NCBI GenBank assembly: GCA_023438065.1
Contig: JAEXRH010000015.1
Span: forward strand, 186,001-250,000
Direction of reading: 5' to 3'
DNA from: Spirochaetota bacterium
Lineage (GTDB): Bacteria; Spirochaetota; Spirochaetia; Treponematales; Treponemataceae
DNA: 64,000 nt
This document shows positions 28,658 through 40,600 of the stretch, piece by piece. A program made the translations under genes and the position numbers. The first letter of the stretch is position 1. Every line of letters starts with the position of its first letter. The notes under the pieces were generated by a model. That model was not told the DNA's origin, ran no database searches, and worked only from the letters and a program-made list of their open reading frames with translations.

Positions 28658-29594
28658 TGATAAGGTTCGGGTTTTTGATCTTGTTGTGCTTGGCGATCCT
28701 CGGATACAGCCAGGGGTTCTTGTAATACGCCTCGGAGATATCCCAAAGGGTATCGCCCCATTTGAGTTTGAGCTTGATTTCCTTCGCTTCGGGCGCGGGT
28801 TCCGGCTGCGCGGGAGCGGCGGGTTCCTCGACGACGGTAGCCGCGGGAGTCTCGGCGGCGGGAGCCTCGGCGGGGGGCGGGGTCACCGGTTCCTCGGCCG
28901 GGGGAGTCGTTTCCGCGCTCTCGACGGGAGGCGGGGTCGGTTCAACCGTGGGAACGGCCGGGGCCTCGACGACCGTCGCGGGGGCGGCGCGGGAAGCGAG
29001 CATGGTGCGCGCGGACACGAGAAGCGCGAGCACGAGCGCGGCGACGCCGATAACGAGAATCAGGATGCACAGCCACGCGGGCATGAAGATGCCGCTTTTC
29101 CGTTCGTTTTCGTCATGCATTTCATACAGTCCTTCGGGAGCATTACCCGGAATCGCCCCCTGGATGACAAGATTCTCATGTTCCGGGTCATCGCCAAGGT
29201 GAACCGACGTCTCGATCGGCGTCAGGTCGAAGTCTGGAAGGTTATAGAGGGACTCGGACTCGAGGGTCTCGAGCGATACGGTAAGGACCTGCCGCGTGCC
29301 CGACTCAAGGTCGACCGCCTCCGCGGAAAGCTCGTTGCCCTCGTCGAGGGTCAGCGTCAGCTCGATCGTGGGATCGCCCATCTTCCGCGGCAAAACGTCC
29401 TCGATGATGAGCGTGCCGACGTAGGTCGCGTCGTCGATGGTCCCCGTCTCGCTCCGGAAAAGGTTGATCTGGACGCTCGACTGGTTGTCGCGGACCGTCG
29501 TCAATTCCAGTATCTTGCTCGAAGGGACGCCCTCGTCAAGAACCGGAAAGAATTTGCTGTCTGCGAGCTTAATGCCGATCGAAGCGGTTGCCAT
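28623..29594 (-). CDS. Membrane protein with DnaK-substrate-binding-like domain and periplasmic LysM domain
   Basis: 323 residues with four parts. Residues 25-110 closely follow the beta-sandwich substrate-binding domain of DnaK/Hsp70: TVRDNQSSVQINLF corresponds to the conserved EDNQSAVTIHV strand, and KMGDPTIELTLTLDEGNELS to the RGMPQIEVTFDIDADGI strand. A short linker leads to a single transmembrane helix (about 171-193, MPAWLCILILVIGVAALVLA). A Pro/Ala/Glu/Thr-rich stalk (about 204-265) precedes a LysM domain (about 273-320, KWGDTLWDISEAYYKNPW), which binds N-acetylglucosamine of peptidoglycan. The topology implies a cytoplasmic chaperone-like domain anchored to the cell wall. It opens the operon with the lytic transglycosylase, uppP and ftsK. 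No DnaK ATPase domain is present. Confidence 0.82.
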   Translation of the reverse strand: MATASIGIKLADSKFFPVLDEGVPSSKILELTTVRDNQSSVQINLFRSETGTIDDATYVGTLIIEDVLPRKMGDPTIELTLTLDEGNELSAEAVDLESGTRQVLTVSLETLESESLYNLPDFDLTPIETSVHLGDDPEHENLVIQGAIPGNAPEGLYEMHDENERKSGIFMPAWLCILILVIGVAALVLALLVSARTMLASRAAPATVVEAPAVPTVEPTPPPVESAETTPPAEEPVTPPPAEAPAAETPAATVVEEPAAPAQPEPAPEAKEIKLKLKWGDTLWDISEAYYKNPWLYPRIAKHNKIKNPNLIIAGTYIKIPPK

Positions 29595-29624
29595 GACATA
29601 CCTCTCGTAAGCGATCTATCCCAT

Positions 29625-29654
29625 AATCTAGTACGCAACGGAGGCGCTTGTCAA
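29625..29654 (-). promoter_or_regulatory. Promoter of the LysM-transglycosylase-uppP-ftsK operon
   Basis: Minus strand TTGACA (29654-29649), 18-bp spacer, TAGATT (29630-29625), then a leader of about 25 nt with gagagg before the ATG at 29594. It faces away from the TPR gene promoter. Confidence 0.55.
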
Positions 29655-29662
29655 TGTTGAAG

Positions 29663-29691
29663 TTGACAGGCTCCGGACCTCCGATCATAAT
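29663..29691 (+). promoter_or_regulatory. Leaderless promoter of the TPR gene
   Basis: Consensus TTGACA (29663-29668), 17-bp spacer, CATAAT (29686-29691), 9 nt to the ATG at 29701. Confidence 0.7.
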
Positions 29692-29700
29692 GTACAATAT

Positions 29701-31065
29701 ATGAACTTCAGCTTCACCATCGTCATCGTCGCGATCGTAATGCTGCTCGCGATACTCGCCCTGTCCTTCCTCGGCAGAAGACACGACGCGGCGAAGCCCC
29801 GGGCGCGGCGAAAACGGGATCGCGCGAGCATCATCCGCGACGCGACGCGGCGTCTCGCGCAAAACCCCCGCGATCCCGAAGGGCTCCAGGCGATGGGCGC
29901 GCTCTACTATCAGGAACAGGAATGGGAGAAGGCGTACGCGGCCTACGAGGTTCTCGTCGACCTCGCGCCCTCGAATCCCAAGCTCGACGAATTCGAATGC
30001 TCGCTCCGCTTCGGCGTGTCGGCCGTCAAGACCAATCGACTCCAGGAAGCCATCAAGGGCTTTCTCCTCGCCCGCAAGATCAAGACCGACGACTTCGAGG
30101 TAAACTACAACCTCGGCTACATCTGCTATCTCCAGAAGGAATACGAGAAGGCGATCCCCCTTCTCAAGCAGGCGCTCCTCCAGGACACGGAGAACGTCCT
30201 CGCCCAGCGCTATATGGGATTCAGCCTCCACAAGGCGCACCGGTACCGCGACGCCCTCGCGTACCTCAAGAAATCGCTCGACCTGCAGCCGGACGACAAG
30301 GAAGCCCTTTTCGCGATGGCGGAATGCCTTTTCGAGTCGGGAGCGGTCGATCGGGCGCTCAAGATCTTCATGCACCTGAGGCCGGACCCCGCCCTCGGCC
30401 CGCAGTCCGCGCTCTATGCGGGCATCATCCACGCCCAGACGAACCAGCACGACAAGGCGATCGTCGACTTCGAGATAGGTCTCAAGCACCTGAGCATCCC
30501 GCAGGACATCGCGACGGACCTTCGCTACAAGCTCGCCATCACCCTCATCAAGGCGCAGGACATCGGCAAGGCGCTCACCACCCTGAAGGAACTCCAGAAG
30601 ATTACCCCGGGCTACAAGGACGTGCCCGCGCTCATCGTGCGGTATCAGGAGCTCAACCAGAACAAGAACCTGCAGATCTATCTCATGTCGGTGCAAAGCG
30701 AGTTCGTCACCCTTTGCCGGAAGATCGTCGTTCAATTCTTCCCGGGCGCGAAGGTCAAGATAACCGACATCTCGGTATTCGCCGACTATTCCGACGTCGT
30801 CGCCGAGATCGACACCCCGAAATGGTCCGATATCGTGATATTCAGGTTTTTCCGCTCGCAGGGATCGGTCGGAGAGCTTTTGCTTCGCGACTTTCACGGG
30901 CGCATCAAGGATCTCAAGGCGGGCAAGGGCATATGCCTTTCCGCGGGCGTGTACTCGGAGGAATCGAGGCGATTCACCGAGGGACGTCCCATCGATCTCT
31001 ACGACAAGGATCGGCTCAACAAGATCCTCAACGCCATCGACACGGGAGTATCCCTCAAGGGATAG
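29701..31065 (+). CDS. Membrane-anchored TPR protein with Mrr-like C-terminal domain
   Basis: 454 residues. An N-terminal transmembrane helix (VIVAIVMLLAILALSFL) and a basic stretch precede about seven tetratricopeptide repeats (about 50-320; for example AYAAYEVLVDLAPSNPKL, EVNYNLGYICYLQKEYEKA, ALAYLKKSLDLQPDD). The last 125 residues (about 330-454) look like a restriction-endonuclease-type fold: a DVVAEIDTPKWSDIVIF strand followed by KGICLSAGVYSEESRRFTEG and a terminal IDLYDKDRLNKIL, the layout of Mrr/DUF-type nuclease domains. Whether a nuclease active site survives is unclear. The helix anchors the repeats to the inner membrane facing the cytoplasm. Its 3' end overlaps the convergent rsmG by 11 bases. 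Confidence 0.65.
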   Translation: MNFSFTIVIVAIVMLLAILALSFLGRRHDAAKPRARRKRDRASIIRDATRRLAQNPRDPEGLQAMGALYYQEQEWEKAYAAYEVLVDLAPSNPKLDEFECSLRFGVSAVKTNRLQEAIKGFLLARKIKTDDFEVNYNLGYICYLQKEYEKAIPLLKQALLQDTENVLAQRYMGFSLHKAHRYRDALAYLKKSLDLQPDDKEALFAMAECLFESGAVDRALKIFMHLRPDPALGPQSALYAGIIHAQTNQHDKAIVDFEIGLKHLSIPQDIATDLRYKLAITLIKAQDIGKALTTLKELQKITPGYKDVPALIVRYQELNQNKNLQIYLMSVQSEFVTLCRKIVVQFFPGAKVKITDISVFADYSDVVAEIDTPKWSDIVIFRFFRSQGSVGELLLRDFHGRIKDLKAGKGICLSAGVYSEESRRFTEGRPIDLYDKDRLNKILNAIDTGVSLKG

Positions 31066-31080
31066 GTTTCTTTTCTATTA
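31049..31080 (+). terminator. Possible terminator at the 3' end of the TPR gene
   Basis: Stem tatccct / agggata with a tight loop, followed by ggTTTCTTTTCTATT. It contains the stop codon and lies within the overlap with convergent rsmG. Confidence 0.45.
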
Positions 31081-31879
31081 CCACGAGGTTCCGTTCCTCA
31101 TGACCGAGGAACGGGACCGTAACGGGCCGCGCTTCCCACCGACCCACGCAATCCGACACGGCAATCATCTCTTCCTCGATCCGTTCCCTCCGCGCTTTCC
31201 AGGCGGCGAGGCATCCGGCTTCGCGTTCCGCGGTACCGTCGCGCGCGAGCGAAAGGAGCGTGCCGAGCATCGGGCGCTCAAGGGGCCTGAAGGCGCGGAA
31301 CACGACCACGTCGAACGCCCCGCGGGGGGCGCGTTCCACCTCGGCGTTCAGGACCGACACGTTCGAAAGCCCGAGAAGGGCGACGCAGTTTTCGAGAAAG
31401 GCGCAACGCTTGCTCATGCGCTCGATGAGGGTTACGCGCACCGAGGGAAAGAGGAGCGCGAGCGGTATGCCGGGGAAGCCCGCGCCGGAGCCCGCGTCCG
31501 CGAGCTCGAGAGACGGAACGGATTCCATGCCCAGCGCGGCGCGGCGCGCGAGCTCGCGGGCGACATCCTTCCACGGGGCAAGGCTGTCGAGCACGTGTCT
31601 CACCACGAGATCGGCCCGGCCCGCCTCGCTTCCGGTATCCGCGGCGACGAGGTCGAAGGCGGCGTTGAAAAGCTCAAGCTCGTCGAGATACCGGTCAATG
31701 AGCGGGACGAGGCGATGGGGAGAACTCACGGCCACGGGAGAGAACTCGCCTTCCCGGGCGGGAAGGCCGAGCTCGAGGAGCCCCTTCGAAAGAAGCTCCC
31801 CGGGAGGGAGGGGGAAGCGAACCGCCTCGACGGTTTTCGGCGTCGTCGCGCCCCGAGAGCGCGAGCCCTTCCGGTCCAT
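31055..31879 (-). CDS. rsmG: 16S rRNA (guanine-N7) methyltransferase RsmG
   Basis: 274 residues, about 60 longer than E. coli RsmG because of N- and C-terminal extensions. The SAM-binding motif I LADAGSGAGFPGIPLALLFP is the family hallmark, followed by VTLIERMSKRCAFLENCVALLGL and a VVVFRAFRPLERP strand. RsmG makes m7G527 in the 530 loop of 16S rRNA; its loss gives low-level streptomycin resistance in other bacteria. It starts 3 bases after the stop of tex (taacgATG) and is therefore almost certainly cotranscribed with it. It is convergent with, and overlaps by 11 bases, the TPR gene. Confidence 0.92.
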   Translation of the reverse strand: MDRKGSRSRGATTPKTVEAVRFPLPPGELLSKGLLELGLPAREGEFSPVAVSSPHRLVPLIDRYLDELELFNAAFDLVAADTGSEAGRADLVVRHVLDSLAPWKDVARELARRAALGMESVPSLELADAGSGAGFPGIPLALLFPSVRVTLIERMSKRCAFLENCVALLGLSNVSVLNAEVERAPRGAFDVVVFRAFRPLERPMLGTLLSLARDGTAEREAGCLAAWKARRERIEEEMIAVSDCVGRWEARPVTVPFLGHEERNLVVIEKKPIP

Positions 31880-31881
31880 CG

Positions 31882-34308
<2,427 letters not shown>

Positions 34309-34316
34309 AAGAAGGC

Positions 34317-34346
34317 ATTTTACCTGAAAACACGGGAGGGCGGCAA
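34317..34346 (-). promoter_or_regulatory. Leaderless promoter of tex-rsmG
   Basis: Minus strand TTGCCG (34346-34341), 18-bp spacer, TAAAAT (34322-34317), 8 nt to the ATG at 34308. Confidence 0.65.
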
Positions 34347-34480
34347 GCAGAAACCGACACGCGAGCGTCCAGGCCGCCACGCTCTTCGCGGGACCCCGGC
34401 GCATTTCGATTCTACCCGGCGCGCCCGGCCGGCCGAGGAATACCCCGGCCGACGTCGTTCGCGCCGGGGAAGAAACGCGC

Positions 34481-36505
34481 CTAGAAGAGAAGCCACTGAC
34501 CGGCCGAGATCAGCGCGTAATTCTCGTTATTCGTGTTCCCCGAGAAACTCACGTTCCGCGCGTTGACCGTTCCCTCGACCGCGATCGCGCCGTTCCCCGC
34601 GACGTCATGCACGTTGTTCGTGATCGTCGCCTGATAGAGGTACGCGATCCCGCCCGACATCACGTAGATCGCGCTACCCTCGTTCGCGCGGCAGGAGTCG
34701 ACGGTGCCTCCGTTCATGTTCAGGGTACAGCCGGTCCCGACGATCATTCCGCCGCCCTGCCCGGAGAGGCCTTGCGTCGTCTGCCCGACGAGTTTCGAGC
34801 GATAGCCCATCGTCAGGCTCGTTGCGCTTCCGCTCGCGAGCCGGACGAAAGACGCCATCGGTGCGGAAACCGCGGAGCAGTCGAGGGTGATTTTCTCGAC
34901 GGTAAGGCTCCCGCCGGAGCCAACGTCGATGAAGGGATTCCCGGAAAGGAAGCTCGTCGAGCCGACGTTCATCGTCGCGCTCGTGTACGATTTCATCGAT
35001 ACGTCCTTTCCGTTGATCGTGAACATGCCGAGACCCGAAAGCGGTTCCGTCACGTATATCTGCGCCGAGGTGATCGCGGGCGTGTTGTTGATCGCGGTAA
35101 TCGCGCTCGCGAGAGTAACGGGCGAGGCCGGCGTCGAACCCGTGCCCGCGCCCGACTGCGACACGAAGAACACGGCGTCGTCATACGCGGAGAAATCGCC
35201 GAGCGACAGGGTAATGCCCTCGGTTCCGACGAAGGAGATGAGACCCATCGTGCCGTTGGTAAGGTAATCGCCCTGATAGGGCACGATCGTCGCGATATCG
35301 ACCGAATCGAGACTCGAAAGGCCTGAATAGTGGCCGCCCATGTCGATCTGCGCCGACACGCAATAGACGGTGCCCGCAGAAAGCGGAACCGGAATCATCA
35401 TCCGGCCGCTTCCGGTTGTCGGGTCGAGAGTCATCGTGGCATACCGAACCACGGGGAAGGTTTCCCAGGACTGACCCGCCGCGGCCGCGGTCAGGGCGGC
35501 CGAATCATATACCCCGAAAAGAAGCTTTCGCCCGAAAAGCGCGCTATTGCCCTGCCCGTCGAACGAGACGGAAATCCCGCCTCCCGTGTTTTGGTAATTC
35601 GCCATGACGGTTCCCTCGAAATCGAGGTACTGATAGAGCTCGATATACCCCGAGGTCCCCGCGAGCGCCGCGACGTCGGCGGAAGCGATGGTCCAGGCAA
35701 GTCCCGAAGGGAGACTCGTGCCGCTCCGCGTCACGTGAACGGCCGCCCCGTCACGCGAGTAAAACGCGAGGGAATGCACGATACCCGAGGCCTCCGTTTC
35801 GGCGGTCATCGTGCACGTGAGGGTACCCGTCGTCACGGGCACCGTGACCTGTATCCCGGACAGCCGGTAAAACCGGCTTGATCGCCCTGCGGAGGAATAC
35901 GTCGCGGAGGAAGCCGCGGAAAGATCGATCCGGTCGCCCTCGCGGATGTTCGGGGTGAGGGTAACCGAAAGGGAATTTTCTCGTCCTTTTTCGATGGTCA
36001 CCGCAAGTCGCTCGCCGAAGCACGCCTTGCCTTCGAACCATTCGTCGAGGGCCGTTTTGTCGACGCTTTCGGAGATGAACTCGAGAAACCGGGAATCGGG
36101 GAGGGACAGGAGCTCCCGAAAGGTGTAGTTTCCGCCATACACGGCAAAGGACGGCGAGCCCGCTTCAAAATCCTTCGCGGAGGCCAGAACCGCGATCCGC
36201 TCGTATTCCCCGGGAGCGATCTCGTTCGTGACGAAGCGGTTGCCCGCCGTTACCGTATACGGGCCATAGAGCTCGCCCGCGGACCTTCCGGCGATTCCGA
36301 CCGTCCTGATGTACAGGTGGTTGACCCCCGGCATGACTGCTCGGGTCACCTGACCGGAGGAATTCTCCGCCAACGTCGCCAATGAAAGGGACACGGTAGT
36401 CCCCGAGGGGTCTTTCCATGAAGGCGAGAGGCCAATCCCGCATCCCGCCAGAACACTGGCCGCAAGCGCGCACGCGACGGCCGTGACGTATTTTCGCGCA
36501 TTCAT
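34481..36505 (-). CDS. Surface lipoprotein, paralogue 1, with beta-helix C-terminus
   Basis: 674 residues from an ATG with ggaggcggg upstream. Signal peptide VTAVACALAASVLAGC ends in lipobox LAGC, so it is a lipoprotein. An N-terminal domain of about 100 residues (LYIRTVGIAG, LYGPYTVTAG, EIAPGEYERIAVL) is shared with the next two genes. A middle region (about 180-440) is beta-rich and unrecognised. The C-terminal part has repeated strands and short motifs (GGGMIVGTGCTLNMNGGTV, NVSFSGNTNN) like a right-handed beta-helix with Pmp-like FxxN units. It is presumably displayed on the outer membrane or periplasmic face. No function can be assigned. A TTGTAG-17-TATACT promoter lies about 110 bases upstream, giving a leader of roughly 100 nt. 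Confidence 0.7.
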   Translation of the reverse strand: MNARKYVTAVACALAASVLAGCGIGLSPSWKDPSGTTVSLSLATLAENSSGQVTRAVMPGVNHLYIRTVGIAGRSAGELYGPYTVTAGNRFVTNEIAPGEYERIAVLASAKDFEAGSPSFAVYGGNYTFRELLSLPDSRFLEFISESVDKTALDEWFEGKACFGERLAVTIEKGRENSLSVTLTPNIREGDRIDLSAASSATYSSAGRSSRFYRLSGIQVTVPVTTGTLTCTMTAETEASGIVHSLAFYSRDGAAVHVTRSGTSLPSGLAWTIASADVAALAGTSGYIELYQYLDFEGTVMANYQNTGGGISVSFDGQGNSALFGRKLLFGVYDSAALTAAAAGQSWETFPVVRYATMTLDPTTGSGRMMIPVPLSAGTVYCVSAQIDMGGHYSGLSSLDSVDIATIVPYQGDYLTNGTMGLISFVGTEGITLSLGDFSAYDDAVFFVSQSGAGTGSTPASPVTLASAITAINNTPAITSAQIYVTEPLSGLGMFTINGKDVSMKSYTSATMNVGSTSFLSGNPFIDVGSGGSLTVEKITLDCSAVSAPMASFVRLASGSATSLTMGYRSKLVGQTTQGLSGQGGGMIVGTGCTLNMNGGTVDSCRANEGSAIYVMSGGIAYLYQATITNNVHDVAGNGAIAVEGTVNARNVSFSGNTNNENYALISAGQWLLF

Positions 36506-36611
36506 AGTCCCGCCTCCCGATCGTATCGGCCAGCGCTTCGCCCGAACGCACGGAGGACACGCGCCGGTCATTCCGGCCGTTCGCGTCGAGACGAAGAACG
36601 GTCCTACGGAA

Positions 36612-36640
36612 AGTATAGGTCGGGGAAATGCGGACTACAA
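36612..36640 (-). promoter_or_regulatory. Promoter of lipoprotein paralogue 1
   Basis: Minus strand TTGTAG (36640-36635), 17-bp spacer, TATACT (36617-36612). The start codon is about 107 bases downstream, so this unit has a long leader. Confidence 0.5.
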
Positions 36641-36688
36641 CGCGGGAGACGGACTACGGTGTAAATTTTCGACCCGTCGGATCTTCCG

Positions 36689-37603
36689 TCACTGATAGTA
36701 AAAGAGGTTCAACGAACTCTCGCCCGCGGCGATATACTCGACGTAGAGCCAGGACGTGCCGGTCTCCGGCAGGTTGAAAAGTACCGCGTCGGGGAGATCC
36801 TCGGGGATATGATGGTTAAAGTTCTTGGTTTCGAGAATCGAGCCGTCGCCCCGGTAGAGCGACACCGTGCCCACGTAGGTAATGCCTCGTCCCTGATAAT
36901 TCGAGAGCATGACATAGATCTTCTTCGCGCTTCCGGCGTCGAGCTTCACGAACTTCTTCTGGACCCGTCCCGCGGAGTCGGAACACGACGGAAGCGCGCC
37001 GACGGACGATGAAAACACCGTCGCGGACAGGGGGATGAGCCGGGCGCCCAACACCCTTTTCCCGAACGACCGGATCGTCGTCTTGCCGAACAGGGCCACC
37101 GCGCCCGAGTCCCCGAAAAGATCGCCGGCGACGGGTGACGACGCGGTGCGATCCCAAAATTCCGCGGGATTCGCGGCCACGACGGGGAGACCCGCCGCGT
37201 GAATCGGCTTCAATCCGCCTTTCTTCCGCGATCCGTTCGCGGCTTCCGGCTCCCCGGAAACGGCCAGGGGAACGGGCGTGTAGAAGATCGCGAGATGCTC
37301 GTATTTCCCCGCGGGGATACCGGCTATCTCGAGATCCTTTCCCGGAACGACCGCGAAAGGACCGAAGACGGAAGCGTCGCCGTCGATGCCGGATTGTAGG
37401 TACACGAAACCGCCCGCGGGCTCGATCGGCTCGGGCACGTGGTTTTCGAATCCGCTGTTCGAGTACCGCGGAACGGAGCCCGGAAGGGCGTCGAAACGCA
37501 CGACAACCTTCGTCGTGCAGGAAACAAAAAGGACCGCGCTCAGGGCCGCGGCCACCGTAAGCGCGCGGGAAACGCCCGCGCGCGCGACTTTCGTTGCTCT
37601 CAT
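36689..37603 (-). CDS. Surface lipoprotein, paralogue 2 (short form)
   Basis: 304 residues. A signal peptide ALTVAAALSAVLFVSC has lipobox FVSC. The shared N-terminal domain is easy to see (GGFVYLQSGIDGDASVFGPF, LEIAGIPAGKYEHLAIFYT), but the protein ends without the beta-helix seen in both neighbours and finishes in a beta-rich segment (IYVMLSNYQGRGITYVGTVSLY, TSWLYVEYIAAGESSLNLFY). It is therefore a short version of the same lipoprotein design, or the ancestral form. A TTGTCT-18-TATAAT promoter precedes a GGGG-bearing leader of about 20 nt. Confidence 0.65.
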   Translation of the reverse strand: MRATKVARAGVSRALTVAAALSAVLFVSCTTKVVVRFDALPGSVPRYSNSGFENHVPEPIEPAGGFVYLQSGIDGDASVFGPFAVVPGKDLEIAGIPAGKYEHLAIFYTPVPLAVSGEPEAANGSRKKGGLKPIHAAGLPVVAANPAEFWDRTASSPVAGDLFGDSGAVALFGKTTIRSFGKRVLGARLIPLSATVFSSSVGALPSCSDSAGRVQKKFVKLDAGSAKKIYVMLSNYQGRGITYVGTVSLYRGDGSILETKNFNHHIPEDLPDAVLFNLPETGTSWLYVEYIAAGESSLNLFYYQ

Positions 37604-37630
37604 CGTTATAAACCCCAACTGTGTGCGGGG

Positions 37631-37660
37631 ATTATAAACCGGAAGGGAGACCGGAGACAA
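37631..37660 (-). promoter_or_regulatory. Promoter of lipoprotein paralogue 2
   Basis: Minus strand TTGTCT (37660-37655), 18-bp spacer, TATAAT (37636-37631), followed by a leader of about 20 nt to the ATG at 37603. It lies in the 74-bp gap after the large lipoprotein gene. Confidence 0.55.
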
Positions 37661-37677
37661 GCGCCGGGGAAACGGCC

Positions 37678-40600
37678 CTACGGAACCTTCGTGATGTTCA
37701 CCACGAAAACGGAGGTGGCGTCGGTGTTCCCGGAGAGACACGTTTGAGCGTCAATAAACTCGGCGTACACCGAAGGAAGCGAGTCGATGAACACGCCCGC
37801 GCCGCTGCTGAGCCCGTAATCCTTCGAGACGTGGTTGCCGGATATCGAGATCGATTCCGCGATCGAGCATTCGCCAACGGAATCCCCGGCGAAATAGATC
37901 CCGCCGCCCGAACGCTCCGCCCGGTTCTCCCGTATGGCGACGTTGCCGCCGAGGGTAAAGGACTGGCTCGATCCCGCGAGATACATCCCGCCGCCCGAGC
38001 CGGAGGCGAGGTTGCGGGATACGGAGCCTCCGTCCATCGCGATCGATCCCCGCGCGGTTTCCGCGAATACTCCCCCGCCGTTTTCCGTCGCGAGGTTCCC
38101 GTCCTCGACGTACTCGCCGCCGATAACGCCGGCTTTCATCCGCAAGGCGGCGTTCCCCGCGAGATAGATGCCTCCGCCTGCGCGCGCGGCGTTCCCGGAC
38201 ACGTGGGCGGTCGAATCCTCCGGAAAGGAGACGACGCCGCCCGAGGCGAAGATCCCGCCGCCCTGCCCACCCGCCTCGCGGGCGTCGTTATCGGACACCG
38301 TGCCGCCAAGGAAGGTGAGAACGCCCGCCTTCGAGTAGACACCCGCCCCGCCCTCGCCACGCGTGAGCGAGACGCGGTTGAAGCGGACGGAACCGCCATG
38401 CATCGTAAAGGCGCCTTTGGCGACGTACACGCCGCCGCCCGTAGGACACGCGTTTCCGGAGCCCGGCGATGAGCCCCCGATGGAACCGCCGAACATCGTC
38501 ACGGTTCCCCCGTCGAGATAGAGGGCGCCACCGGGCACCGCGGCGTCAAGGTTGACGCCCTTGACGAGAGCGGCGTCGTCGCGAATGACGAGCGAACCTT
38601 CCCTGACCTCGACAAGGGGACGGCTTCGCCCGATCGGGGAAGTGCCGCCCGAAAGAACGATGGAATCGCAAAGGGCGAGACGCCCGCCCCTGACAGAGAC
38701 GAGGGGCGCGTCCCGATTCGAGGACGAGAGAATCGCGTCCGCGCCGTCCGCGCCAAGGGCGACGTCGCGGTCGACGGTCAGGGTTCCCGGATACGAAACG
38801 CCCGCCGAGAGCACGATATAGCGCGGTTCGGATCCGCCCGAAAAAGCCTTCGCGAGCGCGCTTTCCGTCGCGACAGAGACTCGTCTCGCGAGGTCGGGCA
38901 GCACCGCGATCGATACCCCGTTCACGAGCGTGAGGTTGGAGCCGATCGAAACTCCCCAGTTCGGGGACCCGATCCTGATCGCCGACTCGGCGAGGAAAAC
39001 GCCGCCGGCCATCCTCGAGGCCTGATTGAAGGAGACGGCACCGTTCTCCGCGAGCGCATGGTCGAACTTTCCGCCCGAGGCGACATAGGCGCCGCCGCCG
39101 AGGCTTCCCGCCTGGTTGCGGAGAATGCGCGCGTTCGCGCCGATCGCGAGGGAGCCTCCCGGAGCGACGTACGCGCCGCCGCCCTGAAGCGCCCGGTTTC
39201 CGCCGGAAAGGGAATCGCCGCCGATGACGGCCGCGGCGCTTCCCGACGAACGGACGGAAAGGCTTCCCGCGACGTAGACGCCTCCTCCCTGAAGAGCGGC
39301 GATATTCGAGGAGACCGAGCCGCCCGAGATGACGCACGCGGATTCGGGGCCGACGTAGATTCCCCCTCCCGCCGCCTGCGCCTCGTTATGCGAGACGGAA
39401 CCGGAGGCGAGAGTGAGCGTAGCCTTTCGCGCGAGCGCGATTCCGCCGCCGCCCGAGTCCGGCGACGCGGCCTTATTGGGATACCCGGACCGGCCGATCG
39501 CGCCCGTGCCGTCCACGACAACCGATGCGGCATCGGAAGCGAAGATCGCCCCGCCCGAAAGGGCGGAACACCCCGCGATCGAGCCGCCGCTGACGGAAAC
39601 CAGGCCCGCCGACGCGGCTATCGCCCCTCCGGAATCCCGGGCGCGGCAATCGCCGATGGAGCCGCCGATCATCCTCACGGAACCCCCCGCGAGGGAAATG
39701 GCCCCGCCCGATCCGGTCAGGGCCTCGCACGCGTAAATCGCGCCCCCCGACAAGAACATCTCGCCCGCGCCCGCGGCCACGGCGCCCGCATCCGCGGCGG
39801 CGCATCCGCGGATCGCGCCCGAGTTCATCGTCATCTTCGCTCCCGAACCCAGGAGCGCGACCGCGCCGCCTGACCCCGCTGCAAAGACGTTGTCGGAAAG
39901 CTCCGAGCCGGCGGCCATCGTGAAGGAACCGAGCGAGACGGCGACGAGCGGGCCGCCCGAGGGATTCTCCTCGCCGCCGCCCGCTATCCGGGCGTTCTCG
40001 AGCGTCAGATCGCCCCGCGTGAGCGTTGACGGATCCCCGACCGAGATAAACGCGAAGGGGAGTCCCCGCGCGAGCGCGATCGTATGCGCAGGTTCCCCGA
40101 CCGATACGATCTTCACGGATTTCGTGACCGAATATCCCCGGGACGGCGAAAGGGAAAGATCCCCGGTCAGGATGATCCGCGCGGGGCGCGACGCGGCAAT
40201 CGCCCGATTCGTCTCTATCGCGGAAAACGCGGCGCCGAGGCTCATCGGGTCGGACGCGCTTGCGCCGGATCCCGCCGAGTCGTCGTCGCCGACGTAATAG
40301 TCAAACCGCGCAGAACGCCCGTCAATCGCCGCAAGCTCGAAAGAGATCGCGAGTTCAGCTCCCTGGTATTCGACGGAGAGAAAAAGCTCGTCGGGTTTGT
40401 CCGAGGGGTAGTCCGCGACGAGCGCGACGCTCCGCCCGGGAGCGAGCGGGGCCGGAACGGGATTCGCCGTCCCGACGACCTCTCCGCGCGCGGAAAGAAG
40501 GACGAGCCGACTCACGCTTCCGGTAAGATCGGACGAGAGGTTCGTTACCGAGCATTCCAGACGCGACACCGAGAGCGAGGGATCGAGCGCGGCTCCGATG

